A DNA stretch of 64,000 nucleotides from Encephalitozoon hellem ATCC 50504 (Eukaryota > Microsporidia > Unikaryonidae), in the NCBI RefSeq assembly GCF_000277815.2, contig NC_018475.1, forward strand, positions 1 to 64,000, written 5' to 3'. The notes below the pieces were generated by a model that ran no database searches, was not told the origin of the DNA, and saw only the letters and a list, made by a program, of their open reading frames with translations. Position 1 is the first letter of the stretch, and the number at the start of each line of letters is the position of its first letter. The position numbers and the translations under genes were made by a program. Positions 44,131-51,714 of the stretch are shown here, one piece after another.

Positions 44131-45759
44131 ATGAGGAGTTCAATAAAAACAGCAAAACAGAGAATTTTGTCTCTGGTGTCCAGTAGCTTTCTTCTCTTTA
44201 CATTAACGTCTCTAGACTTTCTATCTTTTGGAGGGAAGATGCTGAGCTCTGAAAAGAGTTATAGTAATAATGTTGGAAATGTGAGTGCCACTATGTTTTT
44301 GTATTCAACCATAGCAGCGCAGTTTGTGTTTGGCATATTTAGTGGGTTAGGAGGTGTTTGTGCAGGAGCAATATTTGAGGCGCAAAAGGATACTCGCAAG
44401 ATTCATGAGCTATGCTTCAAAATGTCTTCTTCTCTTGGGGAGGAAATATCCACCACATATGCATGCATCTTCCTTAGCACTGCCCTGTTTGCTCTGTTTT
44501 CCTATATTCTCAAAAGATTTAGAATTGGAAACAGCCTCAGATACATCCCGGTGTCTGCCTTGTATGGTGTTATGGTGTCGATAGGAATAATGTCTATTGA
44601 GTGTGGATATGAGGAAATATATTCGATTACATGGAAACATGTCCACTGGTGCTTTGGAGTGGCTGTAGGGCTTGCGCTCTCGGCAGTGGCTCTGGATGTC
44701 ATGTTTCCTACATACTTCCTGATTATTCCTGCGTTTTCTCTCGGCATCTTTACGGCGTTCTATATTGTCTTTGGAATTGCAGGAAAAGATACGGAGTGGA
44801 TGAGATCTGTGGGACTGATCCCAAGGAGGGAAGACATTGTTCTTGGCTCCTTTGAAACCCTCGGGCTTCTCAAGATAGGAAATATAAATGTGGAGGCCAT
44901 CAAAGCCAATCTGATGAATATCCTTGGGCTGTCTCTATTCAACCTAGTTCATATTGCTGTGAATGTGCCGAGTTTTGCAGAGACATTTGGGATGAAAGTA
45001 GACTTAAACAAGGAGCTTGGGGCACAGGCGGTTGGGAACATTGTGTCTGCATTTCTTGGATACCCGACCTACTTTATTTGTTCGACATCTATCTATTTCA
45101 ACAAATCCGGAGGAAGGAGTAGAGTTCATTCTCTTGTAGGCGCTGTTGTGATATCCTCTCTATTAGCTATTGGAAGGCCGATAAGAGAGAGCATCCCTCT
45201 CATTCTTTCTGGAACCATCCCCATGTTCATAGGGTTTGGCTTCCTCTACTCATATCTATGGCTTCCCATGTTCAAACTGTCATGGATGGACCTTCTGACC
45301 CTAGTGATGTCTGCCCTTGTGTCTTGGTACATAACGCCCATATCTGGCCTTTTGTTTGGAATGGTTATCAACCTTGCTTACATCCTAGGATTTTCTCTGC
45401 GAACAAGCAAATCAGACAGTACAAGAATAAGTCTCGAGTTAAAAGATGTGAAGTCAACAAGCGAAGTGGTGGAAGGGGAGGTATACAGGACTGTAGATCT
45501 CAGCTCTTTGATTTCGTTTGGTGACATTAATGAGTCTGTAAAGGCAATGAAAACACATTGTCGGGAAAACATCCTTTTCGATCTCAGGGGATGCGGCCAC
45601 TTAGGAGTAAATGCAAACATAGCTCTCGAGGAAGTGGCTGAAGCAATAGTAAGTAACGGATACAAAGTGTTGATGGTGGGGAATCCATCAAATTTGTATA
45701 CTCATTTGTTCAAAAGATATATGATTGGCCCATCATCAATCACCCAAACGGGCAAATGA
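44131..45759 (+). CDS. SulP-family anion/solute transporter, vacuolar YGR125W-like
   Basis: A 542-aa membrane protein with about 11-12 spans in the first 420 residues, then a short STAS-like domain (about 430-540, NILFDLRGCGHLGVNANIAL). The span regions ANLMNILGLSLFNLVHIAVN and LGAQAVGNIVSAFLGYPTYF, then GGRSRVHSLVGAVV, match the SulP/YGR125W (Vsb1) group more than plasma-membrane sulfate permeases. In yeast that group sits in the vacuole membrane. Its cargo here is unknown. ATG 44131 follows CAACCCCCA. Confidence 0.82.
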   Translation: MRSSIKTAKQRILSLVSSSFLLFTLTSLDFLSFGGKMLSSEKSYSNNVGNVSATMFLYSTIAAQFVFGIFSGLGGVCAGAIFEAQKDTRKIHELCFKMSSSLGEEISTTYACIFLSTALFALFSYILKRFRIGNSLRYIPVSALYGVMVSIGIMSIECGYEEIYSITWKHVHWCFGVAVGLALSAVALDVMFPTYFLIIPAFSLGIFTAFYIVFGIAGKDTEWMRSVGLIPRREDIVLGSFETLGLLKIGNINVEAIKANLMNILGLSLFNLVHIAVNVPSFAETFGMKVDLNKELGAQAVGNIVSAFLGYPTYFICSTSIYFNKSGGRSRVHSLVGAVVISSLLAIGRPIRESIPLILSGTIPMFIGFGFLYSYLWLPMFKLSWMDLLTLVMSALVSWYITPISGLLFGMVINLAYILGFSLRTSKSDSTRISLELKDVKSTSEVVEGEVYRTVDLSSLISFGDINESVKAMKTHCRENILFDLRGCGHLGVNANIALEEVAEAIVSNGYKVLMVGNPSNLYTHLFKRYMIGPSSITQTGK

Positions 45760-45941
45760 GTGCTTTTTCCTATCTAATTCACTGGATATATAAAAAGCCT
45801 TTATTTCTAATTCTCGCAAAAAAGCTATTACATTTGATTCAAAGAAACCAACACCCGATATTTTTTATAAAAAAAGTCAAGGAGATTCCATATAAGGAAG
45901 TTTGTAGTAGATAAATATATTTTTGAAATAACCCCCATCGA

Positions 45942-46754
45942 ATGGATAAGGTTGATCGCAATTTACTCAAAAGCATCTTAAATAGTGACACTATTTTTGC
46001 ATTGTTAGCAGCAGTCGCACTTATTTTGGAAGCGCTAAGAAAATTCGTTACTAGGACTTCTAATATCGCTACTACTGGGATGCAGGGTGCTCTGGCTTTG
46101 TCATGCCTAATGTTTTTTTGGAACACAGCAGACAGCATTACAAGAAGAATCACATCGGAAAGATTCAGCATGGATGGAGGATTTGGAAACCCAGCCGTCA
46201 TTGTATCTCTTATTGAGATTATTATGGTTCTGGTTTCCATCAAGATGCTGTTTTTCTATCCTTTTTCAGGAGAAGAGGTATCCTATAGTTATGCTAACTT
46301 TGGACTTCTTGGTGCCATATTTCTGCCCTATATCTTCAGTGAGTGTTTGAGGCTCCTTATAAGCTACAAGAAGAACACCAGGCGAGACAAGATGGTTTTA
46401 TCAGTTATAATAGTGGGATGTTTAACGATGATGGCATTGTCATTTATGGAATACAGTAAAGACAAAAACTATATTGGCGCAGGGCTGTTTGGTATTGGGT
46501 TATTGATGCTGGCTGTTCGCCTTGGGTTTATGCACGAAGAAGAAGCTGAGGAGCTTTTCAATGAAGGTGAAGATGAGGATTCTAAGATGTGGGACTACGT
46601 TGCCATATGTGCTACACTTGTGCTAGTATCGATTATATTAGCCTGGTCGCACAAAATACTATTTACTAATCAAAATGCTAGTTTCCTTGAGGTTCTCAAG
46701 TCACTTACTTTTTTAGGTAAAGAAGCACCCCCACAGAAGAAGGATGAAAGCTAG
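45942..46754 (+). CDS. Polytopic membrane protein of unknown function
   Basis: A 270-aa protein with about seven hydrophobic spans (near 17-37, 47-64, 82-107, 117-137, 150-166, 175-190, 215-235) and an acidic loop between the last two (EEEAEELFNEGEDEDS). No transporter signature is seen. The layout is comparable to the protein at 36284. ATG 45942 is preceded by CCCCCATCGA, a strong start signal, after an AT-rich 180-bp spacer. Confidence 0.72.
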   Translation: MDKVDRNLLKSILNSDTIFALLAAVALILEALRKFVTRTSNIATTGMQGALALSCLMFFWNTADSITRRITSERFSMDGGFGNPAVIVSLIEIIMVLVSIKMLFFYPFSGEEVSYSYANFGLLGAIFLPYIFSECLRLLISYKKNTRRDKMVLSVIIVGCLTMMALSFMEYSKDKNYIGAGLFGIGLLMLAVRLGFMHEEEAEELFNEGEDEDSKMWDYVAICATLVLVSIILAWSHKILFTNQNASFLEVLKSLTFLGKEAPPQKKDES

Positions 46755-47002
46755 TTAGCGCAGGCTTCGCTGAGATGAAGTGGTTAAGATGCTAAGTATC
46801 AGGGTGCCCAGGTTACTTGCCGGATCCTTCTACCAGCTGCTACTGGCATAAAGATGACTCACTTTCATTACAGCAATTGAGGGTTTATTTGATAAGAATA
46901 AATATTCTTTTTTAACTTTCTTTTTTCGCCTCACAAATCAATGATTATATCTACTTGTCACCAGAGCGGTGCGGCTGTTGGCACATAAGGAATAACAAAG
47001 CT

Positions 47003-47242
47003 CTATGAATACGGCTTACTGATGACCTCTACATCTACTACGAAACCACCCCTAACTACTACCAGCCCCAGAGTCCTGCGTCTCGTCTCCTTACTTCCTT
47101 TCATTCTCCTGAACTCTTCTGTGTCATCAAGGACTGCATTTACGTCTTCGTCTATAGCCATCATTGTTCCCTCCATCCACCTCCCATCTCTCATCCTTAC
47201 TTTCACTCTATAGTTCATATATTTTTCCAAGTTCAGTCTCAT
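47003..47242 (-). CDS. SMB1: Sm protein B (SmB)-like
   Basis: A 79-aa Sm fold. RVKVRMRDGRWMEGTMMAID then EDVNAVLDDTEEFRRMKGSK gives Sm1, and RRRTLGLVVVRGGFVVDVEV gives Sm2 with LGLVVVRG as in SmB (L-G-L-V-L-L-R-G). D-D-T-E-E-F-R matches SmB's C-D-E-F-R-K-I. The Pro-rich C-terminal tail of metazoan SmB is absent. It would join the Sm ring on spliceosomal snRNAs (U1, U2, U4, U5). Confidence 0.85.
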   Translation of the reverse strand: MRLNLEKYMNYRVKVRMRDGRWMEGTMMAIDEDVNAVLDDTEEFRRMKGSKETRRRTLGLVVVRGGFVVDVEVISKPYS

Positions 47243-47276
47243 AGCAAGGCCTCTACAAAGAGAAAATATAAAGGAA

Positions 47277-48968
47277 TCACATTTTATTCAGAGGAGTAGC
47301 GCCGAGAATCTTCAGTCCGTTGTGAAGAACAATCCTGGCAGAAGACAGAACAAGGAGCCTGGCCCTGGCAAGTTCCTCCTCCACGCCAAGAACCTTCAAG
47401 TTATTTATTGCAGCATTGATGGAACTAGCAAGATCCTGTAGATATGTAACAATTCTTGAAGGCTCGTAGTCTTCCAGGCACTTTTCCACAACATGCTCAA
47501 ACCATAGAAGCTTGTAGACAAGGCTGGTGACTTCTGGAGCATGTATGAGTGAAAAATCGATTGTACTTATATCACTATAATCAACCCCACTGTTTCTAGT
47601 CTCGATACTCTTCAGCCTGCAATGGGCATACTGTAAATATGGCCCTGTCCCAGAGGTGTTTCTGGCTCTTTTCTCAATGTCAAACTCGTATCCCTTGACC
47701 CTTCGAGCAGTGAAGTCCATAACAAGTAGTGTTGATATAGCAAGAATCTCCGCAGTTTTGTCCATTTCGTCCATCGTGAAGGAACTTTTGTTAGTATCCG
47801 ACATCATCACTTTTTTCATTACCTCTGTTGATTCCCGAATTATATCCTCAAGAAACTGGACCTTTCCTGCTCTTGTCGACATCCCGGCAACCAGCCCGTA
47901 GCCCACATGTAGAAACTTGCTTTCATCGTATCCAAGCACTCCAAGTATTTTGAAGAGATCTTCGAAGTGCTTATTCTGCTCGGTAGACACAACATAAATA
48001 ACCTTTTCTGGAGAGTATTCTTCAATCCTTTCAATCGCAGCCGCAATGTCTCTCGTTATGTAGAGCGTCGTTCCATCATTCTTCATCACAAGTACCTTTC
48101 TCTTCTTTCCAAGGTCGAAAACTTTGGACCCGTCCTCATCCGTCTTCACCAGCTCGGACGTCTCAATTATCTTCTTTCCCTTTTCATTGTACATGCTTTC
48201 ACCAGAGTAGACATCGAACCTCACGTTCAATCTTTCGTAGAGAGTCTTGTATTTCTCAATGCTTAGGTCTCGGAACTTCTTCCAGAGGCCCATGCACCAC
48301 TCGTCCTTCTCCTCCTCCATCTTCCTGAAAAGATCTCTTGCCTCCGCGTCAACATCCGGATTTTCTTTTGCATCACTGCTTATCTTCACATAAACGTTGA
48401 GCAGATGCTTGAGGGGGTCTTTTTCCAACTCCTTCTCGTCTCCGTACTTGCTGTATCCAAGTAAGACAAATCCAAACTGTTTTCCCCAGTCTCCAAAGTA
48501 GTTTATACTTATGGTCTCGTACCCTGAAGCCCTTAGCAGATTCACAATGAACTGTCCCAATATCGTTGTTCTAAGATGCCCCACGTGGAAAATCTTTGCA
48601 ATGTTAGGGCTGCTATAGTCCACAACCATGCGCTTGCCCTTTCCGATGTCGTTGTTTCCAAACGTCTCCCTGTTTTTTTGGATGTGCCCAAGCACATCCC
48701 TCAATATTACCTTTTTGTTTATATCAAAGCAGACAGAAGATCCTCTTATTGATATGTTTTCGAACAGTTCGATATCTGCCCTGGAAAGTGCCTCGTATAA
48801 CTCCTTGGCATCCTCTTGCGGAGTTGACGATATCTTGATAAGAAAAAGAGTCACGTTAGGCTTCTTTGGCTGGAAGGACTTCTCCATACACCTCTCTACC
48901 TCCTCGGGAGTGAACTTCGAAGCCTTGGATATCTGCTCTACAACTCTCTTGAAAAACTTATTGAACAT
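47277..48968 (-). CDS. Arginyl-tRNA synthetase
   Basis: A 563-aa class I synthetase with the N-terminal Add1-like domain, the HIGH-type motif SSPNIAKIFHVGHLRTTILG (about 120-140), GDWGKQFG, the central catalytic fold ending VGYGLVAGMSTRAGKVQFLE (KMSKS equivalent as in eukaryotic ArgRS), and the C-terminal anticodon-binding domain with LQYAHCRLKSIETR. Normal length for a eukaryotic cytosolic enzyme. Start 48968 follows ACACCCTAAGAA. No mitochondrial targeting sequence. Confidence 0.96.
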   Translation of the reverse strand: MFNKFFKRVVEQISKASKFTPEEVERCMEKSFQPKKPNVTLFLIKISSTPQEDAKELYEALSRADIELFENISIRGSSVCFDINKKVILRDVLGHIQKNRETFGNNDIGKGKRMVVDYSSPNIAKIFHVGHLRTTILGQFIVNLLRASGYETISINYFGDWGKQFGFVLLGYSKYGDEKELEKDPLKHLLNVYVKISSDAKENPDVDAEARDLFRKMEEEKDEWCMGLWKKFRDLSIEKYKTLYERLNVRFDVYSGESMYNEKGKKIIETSELVKTDEDGSKVFDLGKKRKVLVMKNDGTTLYITRDIAAAIERIEEYSPEKVIYVVSTEQNKHFEDLFKILGVLGYDESKFLHVGYGLVAGMSTRAGKVQFLEDIIRESTEVMKKVMMSDTNKSSFTMDEMDKTAEILAISTLLVMDFTARRVKGYEFDIEKRARNTSGTGPYLQYAHCRLKSIETRNSGVDYSDISTIDFSLIHAPEVTSLVYKLLWFEHVVEKCLEDYEPSRIVTYLQDLASSINAAINNLKVLGVEEELARARLLVLSSARIVLHNGLKILGATPLNKM

Positions 48969-49040
48969 TTCTTAGGGTGTTGCTTGCTGGATTTTACAGA
49001 AAGGGAAGTCCTTGGCTAAAAAGAAGAACAAAAGATATTA

Positions 49041-49048
49041 AAGTAAAA
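49041..49048 (-). terminator. Pol III T-run after U6
   Basis: TTTTACTT on the minus strand directly after the 3' hairpin of U6. Confidence 0.6.
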
Positions 49049-49160
49049 GCCAGATCTACATCTGGCAGCCTCTCAAGTTATACATGTCGTCCTTACGCAG
49101 GGGCCATGCTAATCTTCTCTGTGTTGTTCCAAATCAATGGCGGTAGAAAACTACAACCCC
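49045..49160 (-). ncRNA. U6: U6 spliceosomal snRNA
   Basis: On the minus strand the core reads ACAGAGAAGATTAGCATGGC then CCCTGCG, identical to the universal U6 core (ACAGAGA box at 49116-49122, AGC triad at 49108-49110). Upstream, GTAG-TTTT-CTAC can form the 5' hairpin. Downstream of the core a 7-bp hairpin (GCCAGAT-GTAG-ATCTGGC) ends directly at TTTT. The 5' end is estimated from the hairpin and may be off by several bases. The TAAAAAAAAT at 49171-49180 fits the TATA-like element of a Pol III promoter. Confidence 0.93.
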
Positions 49161-49170
49161 TCTATGCAAG

Positions 49171-49180
49171 ATTTTTTTTA
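49171..49180 (-). promoter_or_regulatory. TATA-like element of U6 promoter
   Basis: TAAAAAAAAT on the minus strand, about 15-20 nt ahead of the estimated U6 5' end, fits a Pol III TATA-like box. Confidence 0.4.
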
Positions 49181-49347
49181 TTCATCCAGTCACATGCTGC
49201 CGTGCCCGGGCTTTAATTTATTTGGTGGCTTTCCATCCAACTGTTAGAATACAAAAAACAATTGGCCCAGGAATTAGGAGACGAAGTAAATTCAATTGGT
49301 AATTTGGTCATTAAAAGTTTCGGCCTGTCACATCACGAAGGGAAAAG

Positions 49348-50229
49348 ATGAAACAAGGAACAGGTCAGGACCTTAGACTATGGGTCGAGGGTGTTGTTTC
49401 AAAAGTATCGTCCGGAACAGATATAAACGAAGTGCTTCTTCCTGATGGCAGGACAAAGATCTATGTATATTTTGTGAGCGGAAGGGTTCTGTTCAACTTG
49501 TCTGATCTTGTGAGCGTGTTTGAATGCTTTGGAGTTTATGTGAGTCCTTCCCAGATGTATGAGTGCATGAGATCTGCAGGATATGTAGAGAAGTTGGAAC
49601 GATTTGGAGACTTCTTTGGTGATCAAGGCCTGGAAGTTGTGTGCAGCGATGCCGTAAGTATTAAGGTTCTTGAGAAGACAGAGTCCACATATAGTGGGAG
49701 CAGGCCTAGCTGTCCCGAGGACACGGGCAGGGTGCTTTCCGGGCCAAAGGACCCTCTTGAGGAATACAAGTTTGAGGCCCAAAGGGAAGGCTTTGGAGGA
49801 TTCCATAATGTAAAAGAACTATACCCTTTTAATTATCAATGGACGGATAGCATCATGGACGGTATACTTAAGAATATATATACCAGCGATGGAAAGAGAG
49901 CCGACAGTAGTGCGAAGAAAGAAAGGCCGGATTCTGTGAAGCCCGGAAGCAGAGGAAGGCACATGAAACATGGGGGGAGTCTAAAGGACCGCCCATTTGT
50001 GTGTACATACAGTGAATGCAAGCGTGCCTTCAAAAGATACGAGCACCTGAAGCGGCACAACTTGATGCACACCGGTGAAAGGCCTCACAAATGCAAATTT
50101 CCTGGATGCTCAAAGGCTTTCTCCAGATCAGATAACTTATCCCAGCACTATAAAGTTCATACCACTACAACCGAGATGCATGCAAAAAGCTATGGGTCTT
50201 ATAGATACTTGAATAAAGAGTTTAACTAG
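49348..50229 (+). CDS. C2H2 zinc-finger transcription factor
   Basis: A 293-aa protein with two C-terminal tandem C2H2 fingers: FVCTYSECKRAFKRYEHLKR then H-N-L-M-H, the linker TGERPHKC, and CKFPGCSKAFSRSDNLSQHY then KVH. The finger pair with this TGE(R/K)P linker resembles Msn2 or the terminal fingers of filamentous-fungal Ste12. The N-terminal 100 residues form a separate globular region (LFNLSDLVSVFECFGV) that could be a Ste12-like domain, but this is weak. ATG 49348 follows GAAGGGAAAAG (GGG signal). Confidence 0.85.
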   Translation: MKQGTGQDLRLWVEGVVSKVSSGTDINEVLLPDGRTKIYVYFVSGRVLFNLSDLVSVFECFGVYVSPSQMYECMRSAGYVEKLERFGDFFGDQGLEVVCSDAVSIKVLEKTESTYSGSRPSCPEDTGRVLSGPKDPLEEYKFEAQREGFGGFHNVKELYPFNYQWTDSIMDGILKNIYTSDGKRADSSAKKERPDSVKPGSRGRHMKHGGSLKDRPFVCTYSECKRAFKRYEHLKRHNLMHTGERPHKCKFPGCSKAFSRSDNLSQHYKVHTTTTEMHAKSYGSYRYLNKEFN

Positions 50230-50235
50230 ACCATG

Positions 50236-50679
50236 CTATTCTTCTATCTTATCCAACTTATCGAGAGTTGAGTTCGACGAGTTGACATGGCCCATTTGCA
50301 TCCGAAGCTTGATTATCTCATCCTTCATATCTGATTCCTTTTTCAACCGTGTGGATTGGTCCTCCACCTCACTTTGGCGGGCATGCTCCTCATCTATTCT
50401 CACACATCCGTTTTCAGCAACATATGCCCCATTCTTCGGATCGGTTCTTATACTCAGTGTTTCGTTACATCCTGTGCACTTAATGTGAAATCGGTGGCTC
50501 TCAACACCCAGATAGTCTTTGCCATGAGCTATTTCTCTGGTAGCATTGTGCCTTTTGTTCTTGTATATGTAAGCGCCACAGGACAGACACTTAATTGTAA
50601 ATGGGGTGGCCAATCTTGTGGGTGCCCCTTTTAGCCTCGAGCCTTTTTTTCTGCTTGTTGTTTTCTTCATCAAGGCCAT
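50236..50679 (-). CDS. YJU2: Yju2/CCDC94-like (CWC16) splicing factor
   Basis: A 147-aa protein with the CWC16 zinc domain. TPFTIKCLSCGAYIYKNKRH, then YLGVESHRFHIKCTGCNETL gives two CxxC pairs; SIRTDPKNGAYVAENG and a Glu/Arg-rich tail follow, as in Yju2 (T-D-P-x-N-x-x-Y-x-x-E-x-G). Yju2 promotes the first step of splicing at the branch site. Short compared with yeast Yju2 (278 aa). The stop lies just 6 bp from the convergent zinc-finger gene. Confidence 0.88.
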   Translation of the reverse strand: MALMKKTTSRKKGSRLKGAPTRLATPFTIKCLSCGAYIYKNKRHNATREIAHGKDYLGVESHRFHIKCTGCNETLSIRTDPKNGAYVAENGCVRIDEEHARQSEVEDQSTRLKKESDMKDEIIKLRMQMGHVNSSNSTLDKLDKIEE

Positions 50680-50738
50680 AAACTTAAGCGATTTATTCTG
50701 TATCCACCTCGTGAAGGAAGTGGTGCCAGGAGATGCTA

Positions 50739-50810
50739 GGGTTCGTAGCTCAGAGGTAGAGCAATTGATTGCAGATCAATCGGTCACAGGTTCGAGTCCT
50801 GTCGTGCCCT
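50739..50810 (+). tRNA. tRNA-Cys (anticodon GCA)
   Basis: A 72-nt cloverleaf: acceptor GGGTTCG with CGTGCCC (one G-U and one U-U mismatch), D-arm AGCTCAGAGGTAGAGC, anticodon stem TTGAT, loop TGCAG with GCA, and T-arm CAGGTTCGAGTCCTG. The discriminator base is U73, the identity base for tRNA-Cys. There is no intron. A TTTT run follows at 50813-50816. Confidence 0.94.
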
Positions 50811-50812
50811 TC

Positions 50813-50816
50813 CTTT
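50813..50816 (+). terminator. Pol III T-run after tRNA-Cys
   Basis: TTTT two nucleotides past the tRNA-Cys 3' end; 30 nt before the ATG of the next small gene. Confidence 0.75.
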
Positions 50817-50845
50817 TGCCAAAATCTCTTTTTGCAACCCCATCC

Positions 50846-51040
50846 ATGGACGAGATGGAGATCCTTAAAAAGCTGAAAGAAATCTCGGCACGCTCCAAAG
50901 AGCTAGATTCAAAGCTTCTTGAAACAACCAGGTCCTTTGAATCGTATGCCGATGCCTCCTCCAAAATGGAAGCTATCTCCACCAAAATTGCAAGGGTTTT
51001 TGCCCTCTACAAAGACCTTGTCGGCTTATTGAACAAATAA
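50846..51040 (+). CDS. Dad3-like DASH/Dam1 complex subunit (candidate mini-protein)
   Basis: A 64-aa helical protein with ATG 50846 after CAACCCCATCC. Residues 41-62, MEAISTKIARVFALYKDLVG then LL, match the C-terminal helix of Dad3 (M-R-x-I-E-x-K-I-G-L-V-x-T-L-x-K-x-x-V-Y-x-L). The N-terminal helix (EILKKLKEISARSKELDSKL) fits the Dad3 first helix. Yeast Dad3 has 94 aa. The DASH ring couples kinetochores to microtubules in fungi. The assignment rests on visual pattern only. Stop TAA overlaps AATAAA. It sits 36 bp after tRNA-Cys. Confidence 0.55.
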   Translation: MDEMEILKKLKEISARSKELDSKLLETTRSFESYADASSKMEAISTKIARVFALYKDLVGLLNK

Positions 51041-51060
51041 ATGCCTCTTCCCAAAATGAT

Positions 51061-51600
51061 TTATTTAATGTTTCTTATCAGAAGTAAGCATATTCTCCTG
51101 AAGATTGCAGGATGTCCTTTGTAGCAAATGTCGTTGCACCAAATCCCCTCGGAGTTCGAGACAAAGTTAATGGTTCCCACAGGGAAGTACAATGACCCCA
51201 TAAGGTATGAAAGAAATATGAAATAGAATGGAGACTTGTCGTTATTCTCAATCGTCTCCACAAAGCGGATTATATACTTGCTGCTCACTATTGTTCTTAT
51301 CTTTGTTCCATTCACTATCATCACAACTCTATCTCTCGCAGGATTTATAAGCCTCAGTGTGAAATAAAATCCGTCGAAATCGTCCTTTCTTATTGTGAGC
51401 TCTTCTCTCATTCTTCTTGAAGCTTGAATGTATGTCTTTGTTTGGAATTCATCGTTAGGCATCTCTATGTCATCAACAGCCTCTCCAGGAGATAGAAACA
51501 TTACCATACATATTGCCACCACGGCCAGCACTCCTGCAATGGCCATGAGCTTGGGAGTTAAAGAATTGCACCCAAATCTCCCATTTTTCATTATCTTCAT
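51061..51600 (-). CDS. Single-pass membrane or secreted protein, unknown
   Basis: A 179-aa protein with one N-terminal hydrophobic segment (about 17-36, KLMAIAGVLAVVAICMVMFL), a short acidic stretch, then a soluble domain with beta pattern and several aromatic residues (FYFTLRLI, FYFIFLSYLMGSLYF). It has Cys at 159 and 163. The N-terminus (KNGRFGCNS) is cytosolic. Type II anchor or uncleaved signal. No family recognised. CCC lies about 20 nt ahead of the ATG. Confidence 0.65.
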   Translation of the reverse strand: MKIMKNGRFGCNSLTPKLMAIAGVLAVVAICMVMFLSPGEAVDDIEMPNDEFQTKTYIQASRRMREELTIRKDDFDGFYFTLRLINPARDRVVMIVNGTKIRTIVSSKYIIRFVETIENNDKSPFYFIFLSYLMGSLYFPVGTINFVSNSEGIWCNDICYKGHPAIFRRICLLLIRNIK

Positions 51601-51714
51601 TATCTGTTCCTTAAATTAGGGTGCTGCTTAACAGTTTGTTACATCTCATGCATAATAAAGGAGACTCCCTAAGCCAGGGCGTAGAGCCTATAACTAAAAG
51701 ACCAGTAAAATTTA

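Noticed and set aside
48977..49216. 79-codon plus-strand ORF across the U6 region
   Set aside because: The region is explained by the U6 snRNA on the minus strand; the peptide has no family and no start signal.
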